DNA of 64,000 bases from Gymnopus androsaceus JB14 (GCA_009733575.1 ML769397.1:1-64000), one strand, 5' to 3'; counted from the first letter of the stretch, positions 36,027 to 48,249 are shown. The notes: generated by a model from the letters alone, not told the origin. Made by a program: numbers and translations.

Positions 36027-37132
36027 TGGTCTCCACACATCCATGTGGAAAATATCTCTGAATTTTTTGGCACAGGGAGATGATTGCAACTGAGCGATAG
36101 GATACCTAGATGCTTTCCCAAGTATACAAGCATGGCATTCTTGTCTGTCCATTTGCTTTGGATCCAGTCCAATTCCACAAACCTGGTTATCTCAGAACAT
36201 ATGCTTCATGTAAGCATAACTGAGGTGACCTAAGATGCAGTGTGCCTTGTATAGAGATACTAATCTGCCAACCTTGGTTGAATAAGTGTGTTCCTGTGAT
36301 GGGATCTGGTATAGTCCATTAGTCTTTGGGATAACTCCGACAAGTTTCCCTTGGTGATCTTTGATTGTCATCTTGCCATTAGCCATGTAACCATCATTGT
36401 CAAGTTTTCCCAGTGATACAAGCATGTTGGGAGTATCTGGACATAGAAGGGTATTAGGGAGCTTTAACATTCTTATTTCTTGTTCAAATGTAGGTAGTCC
36501 CAGATGGAGTGTGCCAGAGATGTTTGCTGTGAAAGTTTCCGTGTTAGCAACCTGGATGACTCATGTCAGAATCTCCTTCTGATTCCTGAGTTCGTTGTAG
36601 AGTGGTATCATGTGGGTAGAACATCTGGAGTCAAAAAGAATTGCTCTGTAACTGTGGGCTGCAGCATACTAGGAGTGATCAACTTTTCCAACTCTGTCTC
36701 CGGTGTCATATTCAAATTTGAAGGAAGGAAAGAGACTAATGTTGACATATACTTCTTCCTCCTCTTCATTGCACTGGTTATTGAGCTCTGATGAAGTGAT
36801 AAGAGTAAGAGGTAGAGGAGTTTCAATTTTTGGCTCCATGTTCATTTGATTGCTCAGCAATGAAAGAGCTAATTCAAATTTATCAGCTATTTCCAAAAAA
36901 TTGAAAACAAGACTCCCTGGCTTAGCAGGAATTTCAATTGCTGCCCATGATGACTCTGGTACTTCCTCAATCATACATGAGGATGCCACTTCATTGTTCT
37001 TTGGTCTGTCTCTCCAGTTTCCATCCAATTTCTTCTTCTTCTGTTCCTTGAGAGGTTTTGTCTCCTTGGCCTTGTTGGCCTGGCTTCATTTCTCCAATGG
37101 ACATTGATTTCCAAAGTGTCCTTTGCCTCCGC
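36027..37132 (-). pseudogene. Copia zinc knuckle, protease and GAG-pre-integrase region
   Basis: The minus-strand reading begins with a damaged zinc knuckle (CISGGKGHFGNQC, second Cys lost) beside the right insertion. It continues to a protease-like LFDSRCSTHMIPLYNEL (DSG changed to DSR, about 36635-36590). The GAG-pre-integrase block contains GKLVGVIPKTNGLYQIP and KAHCILGHLSYAYMKHMF (36350-36190). These parts are cut off from the integrase core by the hAT insertion. Confidence 0.8.
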
Positions 37133-38702
37133 TGATACACTGATTTTTTGGCTAAGGCTAGAACTGCACAGAACCAATAATCCTAGGTTCTGTTAGTAAC
37201 AAAACACAGTCAATAAGAGAACTATAGTGAGCCCGAGCTGATAGTTAAAATCTACCGAGGACCTATTCTACCCAAGAGGTTGCAGAGTAATGGTACGCGC
37301 AATGGTACCATACTTAACTTTGTGAATGTGCCTCGATCAAAGTCCTATGCATGATATGGTGTAGCAAGGCAAGCTTGTTGGATAACAAGTTGCTGACCGA
37401 GGCAGATAAACAAGCCCACATACCAGTTATACTAGGCTAGGTCATCGAAGGATATACCCAAGGGATCGAAGTCTTAATGAGGCATTGCTTCTGCGATCAG
37501 CTCACCAAGGAGTCTACATGATACTCAAGTTTATTAAACTAAGCAAGGTGGACCGAGATGAGGAAGTACCCTAACAGGTGCCCTCAAAGCTGACGCTTGC
37601 TGGAAAGCACCCAGGCAGATAGCCGCAGCAATCCAACTTGGCCACATGACCCACTTGCTGTAGCTACTTCTAGAGCATGGAAGGACCAAGGAGTGTTTCT
37701 ATCCGAGCCTCAGTGTTTTACCAAGATCCATATGCTACCAGGCATCTAGACTCGAGACTGCATGGAACTAGGGATAATAACCAGTCTTCCATTGGCAAGG
37801 AAAAACATAGAAATACTTCTGAGGGCTGTTCTGCTAAAGGAACTGGCGAGCCTTGTAAAAAGGCAAATGACTTGAGTTGATTCAGACCAAAATCCCAAAA
37901 GTCAACTCAATTGAGGAAGACAAACGAACGAGGCAGGAAAACGTCGAGGCAAAACCATAGTATACACGCATATATGGACATTATTTATCATTTTACTTAC
38001 TCTGTTTCATCCTATCTCGCTCAGTTTCTCTCATTTTCCTATTTTCATATATCTCGCTCAGTATATAAGGGTAGCTATTCTATCTCAGAATAACAAGTTA
38101 GACTTGATACCTGAAACGCAGTTCTATCTTAGGACCTGTAGTGATTCGTACATGCTCAGACGCGTCTGCATCATCCTCTGCAACCTTTGAAACGGGTGGC
38201 CTTCTTGTAACCTTGATAATACTGAGGCAATTCATTCTACTTCCCGGCTATTAAGTCGAGCATTCCTGGTTTTCATCTCGAAGAGAGGTCACATCAGTCT
38301 TAGGACCACAGGTGGAGCCTAACATGCACACCTCGATGAGCCCATTGTTGATTAGGAAAGGTCTTGGACCCAAGTGTTGGCTTGGTCTAGTTTTAGGGAG
38401 GAAGCTTCTCGGAGTGTTACCTAGCTTTACCAACAGATTCTACCCCTTGCCCGCTCTTCGCTGAGTGTGTTAAAAATGCCTACTCGAGTGACTTGCGTGG
38501 TGGTCGTATAAGCTTGTTAGGTAACTCACAGGATCCCCTGAGAGTTGGAGTATCATTGCGCGGCAATGTAAAGGCTCCCGAAATACGCAAAGTTGTTTGT
38601 TGAGTTGGCGTACTTGACCCGTGCTTTGGTGTTTGCTTTCCCCTTGATTAGTTCAGCGCATTGTCGTACGTTAGTTGGCTTTTCAAAACCTCCCTCCAAA
38701 TA
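37133..38702 (+). mobile_element. 1.8 kb LTR-like repeat, copy 2 (3'-shortened)
   Basis: Collinear with 7234 to about 8868 over about 1.57 kb. It starts TGATACACTG and ends at CTCCCTCCAAATAT, about 200 bp before the end of copy 1. It lies in the copia gag, and a gag segment is missing at the junction. Differences between copies are largely CG in one and TG or CA in the other, more often lost here. The TATATAA box is retained at 38062-38068. Confidence 0.8.
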
Positions 38703-39816
38703 TGTCATTGTTGATATTGATTCCCCTTGTCATGAGGTTGTCGCGGATGCTGATCATGTTGTCCAGGTGTTGGCCAACCTTAGCTGGGTCAGTGCATCAC
38801 ATGGTATGAAGTCGCCTTTGTAAAAATGATTCAGTAAGAGTATTTTTAGAATCATAGTCCTGGAGCAAATTTTTCCACAACTCTTTTGTGTTGTTGTAGT
38901 GCCTATACCTTTGGAATATTCCATCCAATAACCTGCCAATAATTGCATTTAGCAAATCATTATCCTTCCTCCTATCCTCATCATCTGCTCCTTCAGCCAG
39001 AGCAGGTTGCAGGTTTCATTCCAAATAATGTTGGTAGCCAATTGACCTGGCTGCAAATTCCACTCAAGTTTTCCACGTGTCCCAGTTTGATCTGTCCAAC
39101 TTTAAAATTGTAACCTTATCAAAGACTTTCAATGCTTTAGACATATTTTCATTGTTGTTGGAATCAGCAATCAAAGCACCTGATGATCTGGGATCTGATG
39201 GTAATGGGGATCTGTGTGGAGAAGGTGGTTCTGTATTTGAATATGGAAATTGGGGTGCTGTGCCCTGTGGAGATGGTTGTGGAGGTATAGGTGGAGAAGA
39301 TTTGCATTTTGGTGTGGTTGGTTGCAATGGAGCAGGAGTGTGCTGCTGTGAGGATGATGCAATAGGCTGAGCAGTAGGTGCTTCAGTATCCTCTTCTTTG
39401 TCATTGTCTTTGTTGTCATTGGCAATGTGCTGTAGGTGAGTTCTGATAATTTCCTCCTGTTCTTTTGCAACGGCTCTCACAAAACTACCTAGTTTGCCTG
39501 TCCAAGGTACATTGTATCAATTTGGACAATGTTGTTTGTCACACTGGCTCCACCTTCCAGTGAGTCGGCTTTTATACCTATCAATTAATTTGTCAACATT
39601 GAAGATATGTGGGTGTCCTTTACAAGGAACAGTGTTGTCTGTGGGAGGTAATGCTGTTTGTTTCTGCTGTGGCATTACAGCTTTGCTACTCAATGAGCTG
39701 GCTTGTTCCAATGCTATGGAATGTTGTTGAGTTACTGGTGGTGGTGCTTGTTCCAATGCTTTGATCTCCTGTTGAGTTTGTAGAGGTGGAGGATTTGGCC
39801 TGGGTGGCATGAACAA
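38703..39816 (-). pseudogene. Copia gag N-terminal region
   Basis: The minus-strand reading includes a Pro/Ser/Gln-rich leader and then KALKVFDKVTILKLDRSNWD (about 39135-39075), the start of the copia-type gag domain. Near 38790-38705 it reads DPAKVGQHLDNMISIRDNL, in a different frame. The zinc knuckle continues only beyond the 1.57 kb insertion at 37132. Several frameshifts are present. Confidence 0.75.
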
Positions 39817-39865
39817 GGGTTATGGCAATATAATGTGTCAATGGTTAAGGCCGAAGCCCATAACC

Positions 39866-40220
39866 TATTAGAGTTACATTCCTAAATAGAAAGTACAGTA
39901 AGTCCACACAGGAATTTTAGTGGTAATGATCACACAGATTGATGGGGGACAATGGTATTATTACAGGGTATGGTATCTAGGCTTATATACAGTCCTATGT
40001 ACAAACAATATATCAGGCAAGTGGCTACTGGGTGAATGTCTGTGGCTACTGTGCATATGGTAAAGTGGGTACCACAAGAGAGTAAGTAGATACTCCGATA
40101 GAGTGGAGACTGTAAGATACTACTAGTGGAGTGCATAGGGTGGTGATACAAACAAGTAGAGACTACGAGAAAGTGTTCCATGTATAGAGCAATAGTAAAA
40201 TTACCTTTGATATTCCAATA
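39866..40220 (-). repeat. Copia 5' LTR
   Basis: Paired with 31720-32141. The immediately internal sequence (GGTTATGGGCTTCGGCC, minus strand) is in the position of a tRNA primer-binding site. This LTR has its own insert of about 39 bp near 40020-40058 not found in the other. Confidence 0.88.
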
Positions 40221-40256
40221 TAATGGGTATGAAATAATGTATGGACAAAGTACATA

Positions 40257-41487
40257 CACTCCACAGGATTGAATAAATGGAGGCTGGAATTATTTTAGGA
40301 AAATAGTTTGTAAATAAGAAAGTTTTCTGCCACAAATTTACATTGAAAAACAATGAAAATGCCACCTGAAAAATAAATAGAAAAAGACCATCTTTTCCAT
40401 GGTCTTTTCCATGTGTAAAAGGTCTTGTAAGCTTTGTTCTTTCCCAATTGGAATCTTTGTTTTATTCTGCCATCAACATGTGGTACCCAGTTACCGCCAG
40501 TTACTGCCCTGCACTGATGGCACCAGCTTTAGTCAGCAGCGCAGGAAGAGCTTTGTTATCATTATGAGTGCTTAACTTCTTCTCAGCATGCTCGGGGCTT
40601 AGTTCTGTGACAGCACAGTGGCAGTATTTATGCTTTTCATTGTGTGCAAAAAATAAATCACAATATTCTATTCAAGTCTCATGCTTTTCAAAGTGGCATG
40701 TAGTTTTGAGTAGTGCGCTTTTTTGAGTATAGCATTCTTGATCAAGGGCACACTTGTGACTTTTTGAGGTTAGCACAGTTTTAAGGGCACATTTATACAT
40801 TTTTCTAGTATAATTAAGTGAAATTCCCCTTTGGAAAGCAAAACAAGAGATTAATAGCATGTTCTCATGGTAATCATTCAGTTGAAATGGCTCTCAGAAT
40901 CTCAGGGCTCTATACCTAAGGTTTACTCAAGGCAGAAGAATAAGCATATGGACCATATCAGCTTGAATGTACCCTAGGGTACAGTTTTGGCAACACATTA
41001 GCAACTTTAATTTGGCTTGGGAAAGCTGATTTCCAGTGCTTAAAACCATCACAGGCAGTATGTGATACTTATAAAATGGCTCTCAGAGAACCAGGGATCT
41101 GTTTCTAAGATAAAACAAGGGAGAACAACATTTATCTGCTTCTGAGTGCATTGAGAAGATGAAGTTGAGCACTCTAAATGATGACAAAGCTCTTCCTGCC
41201 ACTCTGCTGACTAATATCTGATACCATCAGTTCAGGGCAGTAACTGGCGGTAACTGAGTACCACATGTTGATGGTGGAATAAAACAAAGATTTCAATTGG
41301 GAAAGAACAAAGCTTACAAGACCTTTTACACATGGAAAAGACCATGGAAAAGATGGTCTTTTTCTATTCATTTTTCAGGCAGGATTTTCATTCTTTTTCA
41401 ATGTAAATTTGTGGTGGAAAACTTTATTATTTACAGACTATTTTCCTAAGATAATTCCAGCCTCAATTTACTCAATCCTGTGGAGTG
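40257..41487. mobile_element. Foldback-type element with TIRs of about 340 bp
   Basis: The sequence 40257 to about 40597 is repeated in reverse complement from 41487 to about 41150, with roughly nine in ten bases matching by eye. Ends are CACTCCACAGGATTGA. Possible 3-bp duplication ATA (40254-40256, 41488-41490). The centre (40600-41150) has two diverged direct repeats starting AAATGGCTCTCAGA (about 40887 and 41076) and no coding capacity. It lies 37 bp beyond the copia 5' LTR. Confidence 0.88.
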
Positions 41488-42300
41488 ATAGTATATAGCA
41501 TCCTTAATAGGATTTGTACATGTTTGCACTCTGTGATGTCCAGGTAGGTTGAAATATTCAACCTAGGTGATGGTGATCTTCAACCTATTGAATGGTAGTT
41601 ATCAACCTACATAGGTTGATAGTGCCTGCCAAAAATGTTAGGTCAAGCAGGGTCCTAAATTGGACAGTTTCACCCAAGGATCTCTTCCAAGAATTTATTA
41701 TATAGCACCTGCATTTAGGTTGTTTCTTGTGGAATTAGGTTGCGTTTGGAGTGTAAATTTACACCAATACTGATACCATATGCATTTCAGGGTTCAAATT
41801 CAGAACATTGTCATGAGAGTGAATAAATAATTATATATCATAATTTACAAAATACAGGAAATAGAAAGTGAAGCGGAGATGATAACCGTCATTAACCAAT
41901 CATCAACACAAGGAAGGGCCCAAGAGCTTGAGGGAATGATGGTGAGCTTCCAACACTGCATGAAAAAAACAGTAATTTTCAGTATTGAGTGGTATCAGGA
42001 TTACAGTGACTCACTAATTGTCGAATATCCACCACCATCATGTTGTTCCCAATCTCCCAAATTGCTCCAGTATGGAAAACAGTTTGACTTACAGTAGGAC
42101 CAATGTCTTACCAAGCCACCAAGTATAGTATTTTTACTGTTGCATACTATCACAGTTCTTGCATTTTGAGTGCTGTAGAATTTTTGAGGCATTAGCTTGA
42201 GATCAGCTTGAGATCAGCTTAAGGCAGCAGTAGTCTTGATAGATGCCTCAGTAAATTTAAGGAGCCTTGAGTTACAGTGTCAATGGCTTGATGCACATCA
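41488..42300. other. Intergenic with AGGTTGA hairpins
   Basis: AT-rich. At 41549-41567 AGGTTGAAATATTCAACCT is a perfect palindrome with a 3-nt loop, and ATCAACCTACATAGGTTGAT near 41598-41617 is a second. No gene recognised. Confidence 0.4.
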
Positions 42301-42329
42301 GCAAAAAGGGGTTAAACCTATGATGACCT

Positions 42330-42610
42330 AGGGAACCTAGGCTACCCTGGTCACCCTGGTCACCCTGGTCACCTTGGGTCTTCCAGGCTACCCCAGACTA
42401 CCTCAGGTTACCTCAGGTTCCTCAGATTAGCTCAGGTTTACTCAGGTTCACTCAGGTTCACTCAGATTGCCTCAAATTCCCAAGGTTTATCCCTAAATCC
42501 TAGGCAACCTAGGTGACCTCAAAGAAACTGAGGCAGTCTAGGCAACCTAGGTGGCCTAGGAGATCTAGGTATCCTTAGGTTCCCTTAAGTCTCTTTAGGT
42601 CATTGTGGGT
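42330..42610. repeat. Degenerate CCTAGG/CCTGG/CTCAGGTT simple repeats
   Basis: Succession of short tandem words: CACCCTGGT three times, then CTCAGGTTCA variants, then CTAGGCAACC/CTAGGTGGCC. Similar in style to 5280-5475 and 6100-6425. Confidence 0.75.
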
Positions 42611-43283
42611 CAACCTAAAGTCAGCCCTGGGCCCAGACCATTTTTCCTGATGCAAGGAGCTTGAGCTCAACATGGTTGAAGTTGAAAATGTTGACATGGC
42701 AATAGACATGATTACAGGCCACGCATCCTTGAAAACATTTACTTAGGTTGTTGTGGAATGGGGAAACAGCCTAAGAGCAACCTATCAATTGTCGGAAAAA
42801 GTTGTTTTGCCTGATCAGGTCTGACGCAACCTGACCAAGTGATCAGGTTTGGTCAAGTTAGGCTGGAACAGAGATCAGGTCTCATCAGGCTGGATCAGTG
42901 CTGGTCAGTGAACACCCTTAGGTACTATGATTCTGCATATCATATACAGTTGTATTAGGTGGAATTTAACAAAATTATGATAACCAGGATGCTGGAGCTG
43001 AGTCTGGGGCAGATGGGCAGCAACGCGACACAAATCTGAGGTCTAAATCCAGCAGTGTCAATGGTGAACTTGAGTGGTGAAGATGATGATGAGGCAGGGT
43101 CAGTAAAACCAGCATATGCTAAATCTCCCATACTGTACATAAACTTAGTTCTATTGAGATTTCCAGTCACGTCTGGTAGAAGCTGGTGCAATGTTGTCAA
43201 GCTTCATCAGGACTGATCAGCCAAGATTTGAATGGCTATATATCCGGCATACATACCTATAGTATTATAGACAGTTGGAGCTC

Positions 43284-43335
43284 ACACTAGTCTGGTCACT
43301 TGAGCAGCAAAGGACTTGGGTTTGAACCGCGGATG
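43284..43335 (+). repeat. tRNA-derived SINE-like fragment
   Basis: An A-box-like CTAGTCTGGTCACTTGAGC is followed at tRNA-like distance by a B-box-like GGGTTTGAACC. No complete cloverleaf. Confidence 0.35.
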
Positions 43336-43386
43336 TTACAATTAATGTTAGCATACTGTACTACACTACTATGGACTTATGGACTA

Positions 43387-43643
43387 CATCAGCAAAACCT
43401 GTATGACATGGGCAGTGCTTGAGCGAACTGTCCAGAGTTCCCAGTGCTCCAGCGTCCCAGCACTCAGATGGTCCGGCCAATGCAGGAGGGGGCTCCCAGA
43501 AGCTCCCAGAGGCCGCAAAATTACCTTATTTGGAAATAACATATGATTTTATATTTCTGACAGCACTGGCAAGCGCTGGCCAGCGCTGGGAATTTTAAGT
43601 AACGCTGTGGGAATTAAAATGCAAAACACAGGTTTTGCTGATG
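43387..43643. mobile_element. MITE, CATCAGCAAAACCTG family, copy 2
   Basis: 257 bp with the same TIRs as the copy at 30292 but opposite interior orientation. It is flanked by TA on both sides (43385-43386 and 43644-43645), suggesting a TA target duplication. Interior diverged by several indels. Confidence 0.85.
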
Positions 43644-44260
43644 TAATGTACTATAACTTTAAGTACATAGATGTAAATAACTATACCCAACTTAATGAAG
43701 AATAATACTAGTATGAAGTGTGACGGGGCTACTATGTAGTGCGTAGTATCAATGAAGTTGAAGTATTCTTTGTTTTATATCTTGATTCTCACTAATCACC
43801 TTGATCAGCCTGATCAGTGTCCGTCAGGCTGGACCTTGGTCAGTACTGAGAGAGGTTATATGTGAATTTATCGCATTGATCAGGCTGATCAGTATGGGTT
43901 TTGCCTGACCGCCTGATCAGTGCTTATGGGTGTAAGTCAGACCTGATCTCCCAAATCGGCTTTTTCCGACAATAATTAAAAATCGTATATATTTTTCGCA
44001 CCCTTACTTTAGGTTCTTCCGAAAAATCTCTACCAACCTAAACTAGGACACCGCTGATTTTCACTCTACATTAGTGGCAGTTCGCGCAGGGGAACTATCT
44101 TCACCGGAACGTTCACAACCTTGACGAGGACCTGCATATGGGAGACAGACTCTTTGCTCATACTTGCGCGTTTTTGGTGTGGGAAGGCATCATCGGAGGG
44201 GAACCCGCAGAATGACCCTTCTCCTTTATCTTCTCAACTTGCTTGGGAACCTTCTTCACG

Positions 44261-47200
44261 ATGGAGAAGGCTCTAATCCCCCCTTACAGCTATGAGCGGC
44301 CGTTACGCAGGAAACCGCATCCCATGCTCGGTGTAGCTTTAGCCCTCAGTTTATGGGTCGCATGCGTCTATACTGGGCTTTTTACAGGTTTTGCTACGAA
44401 ACGTAGCTCAGTCAAAGTCCCCATTAATGCCCAACAAATCGTACAGAAATGCGCACATATTGATGTTATTCCTAGTCCACCTGTCGATTTCTACTCTCGC
44501 GATGAATCCGACCGCTACGTTCCTGGAACTAAACCAACCTTGATAAAGAATGCTACTATCTGGACAGGAAACGTGGATGGGTTAGAGGTTGTTCTAGGTG
44601 ACTTGCTGCTAGACAAGGGAATTATCCAGGCTGTTGGTGATGTACCAGCTCATATGCTGGAAGCATACGACAATATCTCGGTCCTCGAAGCAAATGGCGG
44701 GTGGGTTTCTCCTGGGTGAGTCCTTAAATCTGCGGATATTATCTTTCACAAATTCACAAAATCATTGATAGCATTGTGGACTTGCATTCTCATCTTGGAG
44801 ACGGGGCTTCTCCAAGTTTGAGCGGTTCATCCGATACGAATTCTAGAAAGGGCCTTGTCCAACCGGTGAGTTTAAACCGTTTCGTTCCATCGACTCAAGT
44901 AATAGTCCCTCAAAGTGGCTTCGCTCCCTTGACGCGTTAAACACGCACGACGACGCTTATCGTCTCTCAATATCTGGTGGTGTCACGACAGCTGTTATTC
45001 TGCCCGGTTCAGCTAACGCTATCGGTGAGTTTGCTCGCATTCTAAATCCATCTTTTTCTTCTCACACACCGAGAATTCAGGCGGTCAGGCGTTTGTTATC
45101 AAGCTTCGTCCTACGGAGGAAAGGTCTCCGTCTTCCATGCTTCTCGAACCTCCGTTCAATTTCAGTGGATCAGGGATCGAGGAAGTGTACCCTCCGCGGT
45201 GGAGACAGTTAAAGTACGTCTTCCATTCCATTTCAGCTGCTTCAATTAACAGATTCTTAAAGACAAGCATGCGGTACGCCATGTGAACCTGAGATTCTTC
45301 GAGTTAATTATACATTTTGTCTTGTGAACAGGCGAGAATCCTAGTACGTCCTTTTGCACCTTTTCACGGTCACTTGTTTGAACACAGCTTTTAGGCCGCG
45401 TTTATTCGGGCACTAGAAGTATGTCTGCCTTCTCCCATCCAGTGTGCCTCGTCATAATATATATCGTCTTCAGTGGATACAATTTGGGCGTACCGCAAGG
45501 GGTAAGTGCATTTTTCTCTGAGCTGGAACGTACGACTGAAGTACCACTAGATACGAAGAAGCTCGCAAGATTAAAGTTAAACAAGATGCCTATTGCGAAA
45601 AGGTTACCGATTTCTTGTTATCATAGAGGATAATGAGCTGACTAGTGCCTTTAGGCTATGGCTGGACAATGGGATGATCTCGGTGAATTCCCTGAGGAGC
45701 TTGAGTGGGAGGCTCTGGTTGACGTTCTCAGAGGCAAAGTCAAGGTCCGCTCTGCTGCTTTCCTGACGCTCACGAATAGTGAATCAACATGAGTAGATTC
45801 AAAACCATTGTTACGAAGCTGTAGACTTGGATGGGATCGTTCGGTTGACAAACGAGTTCAAGTTCTCAAGTAATGCTCTACTTTATCTATAAAACTAGCA
45901 TGCTCATAGACATCCCATAGTTGCTGCATTTCATCACGGTATGCCCAAAAGTATCATTACTGTTATATTCCTGCTCACCCGACTTTCAGCTCATGAGACA
46001 TACTTGGTTCCCGATTTGCTCAAGAAAGCGTACGGTACGCTCGAAAACATCATCCTAGTTATATTCTGCTCACTCCGACTTTCAGGACACACCCCCGCTG
46101 TTGCACTTTTCGCTACAAACGGCCGCTACAAGCGTGAAGCGTACCGGGGCTCCGAGTTTGCACCTCGAGTCCTAGCCGATGAGGGCATCCAAGTTGTAAT
46201 GAAGGTGCTGTAGGCTTCATAAACGGTAGACCGCATCGTCCTAATATCCTCTACAGAGCGACCATCCGGTCCTTAACTCGCGTTATCTATTGGTATGTAA
46301 CTGCACTCTCCTATTCATAACGAATTTTTAAATTCTTTATCCCCAAGCATGAAGCTCAGCAAGCGCATTACTTTGGCTTAGCTGACAATCTTGCCTTGGC
46401 TTCTGTTATCTCAACTCCTGCTACAATAATGGGTCAAGAGCATCGTATTGGTTACATCCGGAAAGGTGCATCTGAACTAGCTACTTCGTCAATCTATATT
46501 GTCAACTCTTTCGACTTCCAGCGTACGATGCAGATATTGTTCTTTGGGACAGTCACCCCTTGGCTATAGGAGTTACTCCGAAGCAAGTGTTTATCGACGG
46601 CGTTGCCCAGCTCGAGAATCCGTTCACTTCTACGAAACCCAAGGCTCTACAGCACGCTCCAGAAACTCCGAATTTCGATGAGGAAACCAAGGCTGCGCTT
46701 AAATACGACGGACTACCTCCGCTTGAACCCAAAGAAATAACCTCTGATGTTGTTGTCTTTACAAACTTTGACTCTCTGTTTTTGGACTTGGGAAACGGTG
46801 TAGAGCAGATATTTGCATCGCAAAATCATTCCGGTGCCCCACAAATCGCTGTTGTGAAGGACGGAAAGATCATTTGTACTGGAACGTCTGAAATGTGTTC
46901 TCCGACCTCATACATGACGTCTCGTACAATCAATCTTCGCGGAGGTTCCCTTGCGTGAGTGGCCAAATGATGGCGAAACGAAACTGGGCGCTGACGATGT
47001 TTTGTTTTTTCAGACCTGGCCTCCTCAGTTACGGATCTGAACTTGGTTTAACCCATATCTCCGGTGAAAAATCTACGCAAGATGGCAAAGTCTTTGATGG
47101 TCTCACGGACAAGGCCCTAGCATCCTAGGCGGCGATGAAGCAGTGATTCGTGCCGTGGACGGTCTCCTATTCTCGACAAGAGATGCGCTCCTGGCGTACC

Positions 47201-48154
47201 GAAGTGGTGTCACCGCAGGAGTTACTGCTCCCAGCTCATCGGGCTTTTGGCTGGTTTGAGCACGGCATTCAACACTGGTTCAAGCCACAAACTAATAGAA
47301 GGAGCGTTTTGCAGGATGATGTGGCCCTTCATGTGGCAATATCTTTATCTTCTCCTGTCAGTGTCAGCACTCAGATAGCTACTCTCCGAAAACTGCTTCT
47401 TGGCGATGCAAATGGTGATCTTGGGTCGCAGTTTACAAAGGTGGTCGAGGTTCGTGACTACCTTTCCTACAAGGAGTTTTCGCTGAATACAATGATTCCC
47501 GCTACAGGGCAAGATTCCCCTGATCATCTCCGTCGACAATACAGATATCATGGCTTCACTGATACAGCTGAAGGCAGAGGTGGAAAGCACATCTGGATAT
47601 GCGATTCAAATGACTTTTTCTGGGGCATCTGAAGCTCATCTGTTGGCGAAAGAGATTGGTGTTGCAGGAGTGGGTGTCATTGTTTCACCAGCCAGACCTT
47701 TCCCGTCAACTTGGGAAATGCGTAGGATGTATGTTTTGCTCCACTGTGGGTTCCTGACGCTGATTTATCTCGATAGCCTGCCTGGTCCTCCTTTGACACA
47801 GAATAGCGCTATCTCCACATTGCTAGCTAATAATGTAACCGTCGGAGTCGGAGTCGACGGTGCTTGGGCAGCAAGAAACACGAGATTTGATGTCAGCTGG
47901 GTAAGTGTCTCTCGGTGCTAGTCTTTGACCATCTCATCTCAGTGATATTCCAGGCTGCGTTGGAAGCCGATGGAGAAATATCCAAGGCCAAAGCTATTGC
48001 ATTAGCTTCGTCGAACCTCGAAAAACTTTTAGGGTTGAAATCTGGAACTGTGACCTCCGATCTAGTCGCTACCACAGGCGGTACCGTCCTTGATTTTGAA
48101 TCCAAGGTGGTGGGCGTTGTATCTGCCAAGAGAGGAGTAGTGGATCTGTTTTAA
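44261..48154 (+). CDS. Membrane-anchored amidohydrolase (CE9-type family), many exons
   Basis: The ATG at 44261 gives a basic cytosolic tail and one membrane segment (MLGVALALSLWVACVYTGLF, residues about 22-41), so a type II anchor with the enzyme outside is likely. Two amidohydrolase-like halves follow. The first has the metal motif VDLHSHLGD (near 44776-44800), GGVTTAVILPGS, NHCYEAVDLD, AAFHHAHETYL and SDHPVLNSRYL. The second begins near 46740. Fungal members are often labelled carbohydrate esterase family 9, but the substrate is unproven. At least a dozen short introns are needed. Three single-base losses in homopolymers (about 47115, 47246, 47308) break the frame and together restore it. 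These may be sequence errors or real damage. Confidence 0.8.
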
Positions 48155-48249
48155 AGTATCTTGGAATGTAATACATTTTCGCTTTTAGATATCGGCGTGA
48201 AGAATATTTCAATTCATAGGGAGCCAAACGGTGAAGGTCTATCAGCAAG

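Larger units (their letters stand above)
31720..40220 (-). mobile_element. Ty1/copia retrotransposon with nested insertions
   Basis: The element lies on the minus strand: 5' LTR 39866-40220, gag, protease, integrase, RT, RNase H, and 3' LTR 31720-32141. A 5-bp target-site duplication TAATG flanks it (31715-31719 and 40221-40225). The domain order with integrase before RT defines Ty1/copia. A purine tract (GAAGGAGAG on the minus strand) precedes the 3' LTR. Removing three later insertions (31856-31955, 34608-36018, 37133-38702) leaves about 5.4 kb, normal for the group. Many stops, and a gag segment missing at the 37133/38702 insertion, make it inactive. Confidence 0.92.
42792..43973. mobile_element. 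Candidate element with GTCGGAAAAAG ends and TGATCAG subterminal repeats
   Basis: The left end TTGTCGGAAAAAG (42792) has a matching reverse complement CTTTTTCCGACAA at the right (43961-43973). Both ends are followed inward by GATCAGGTCTGAC and many copies of TGATCAGG or CTGATCAG. The interior includes a nested MITE (43387-43643). No transposase frame; the target duplication is unclear. Confidence 0.5.

Noticed and set aside
40257..41487. Pair of unrelated solo LTRs in opposite orientation
   Set aside because: The arms match end to end as inverted repeats, have CACTCC ends rather than TG/CA, and share one outer boundary pair, so a single foldback element is simpler.
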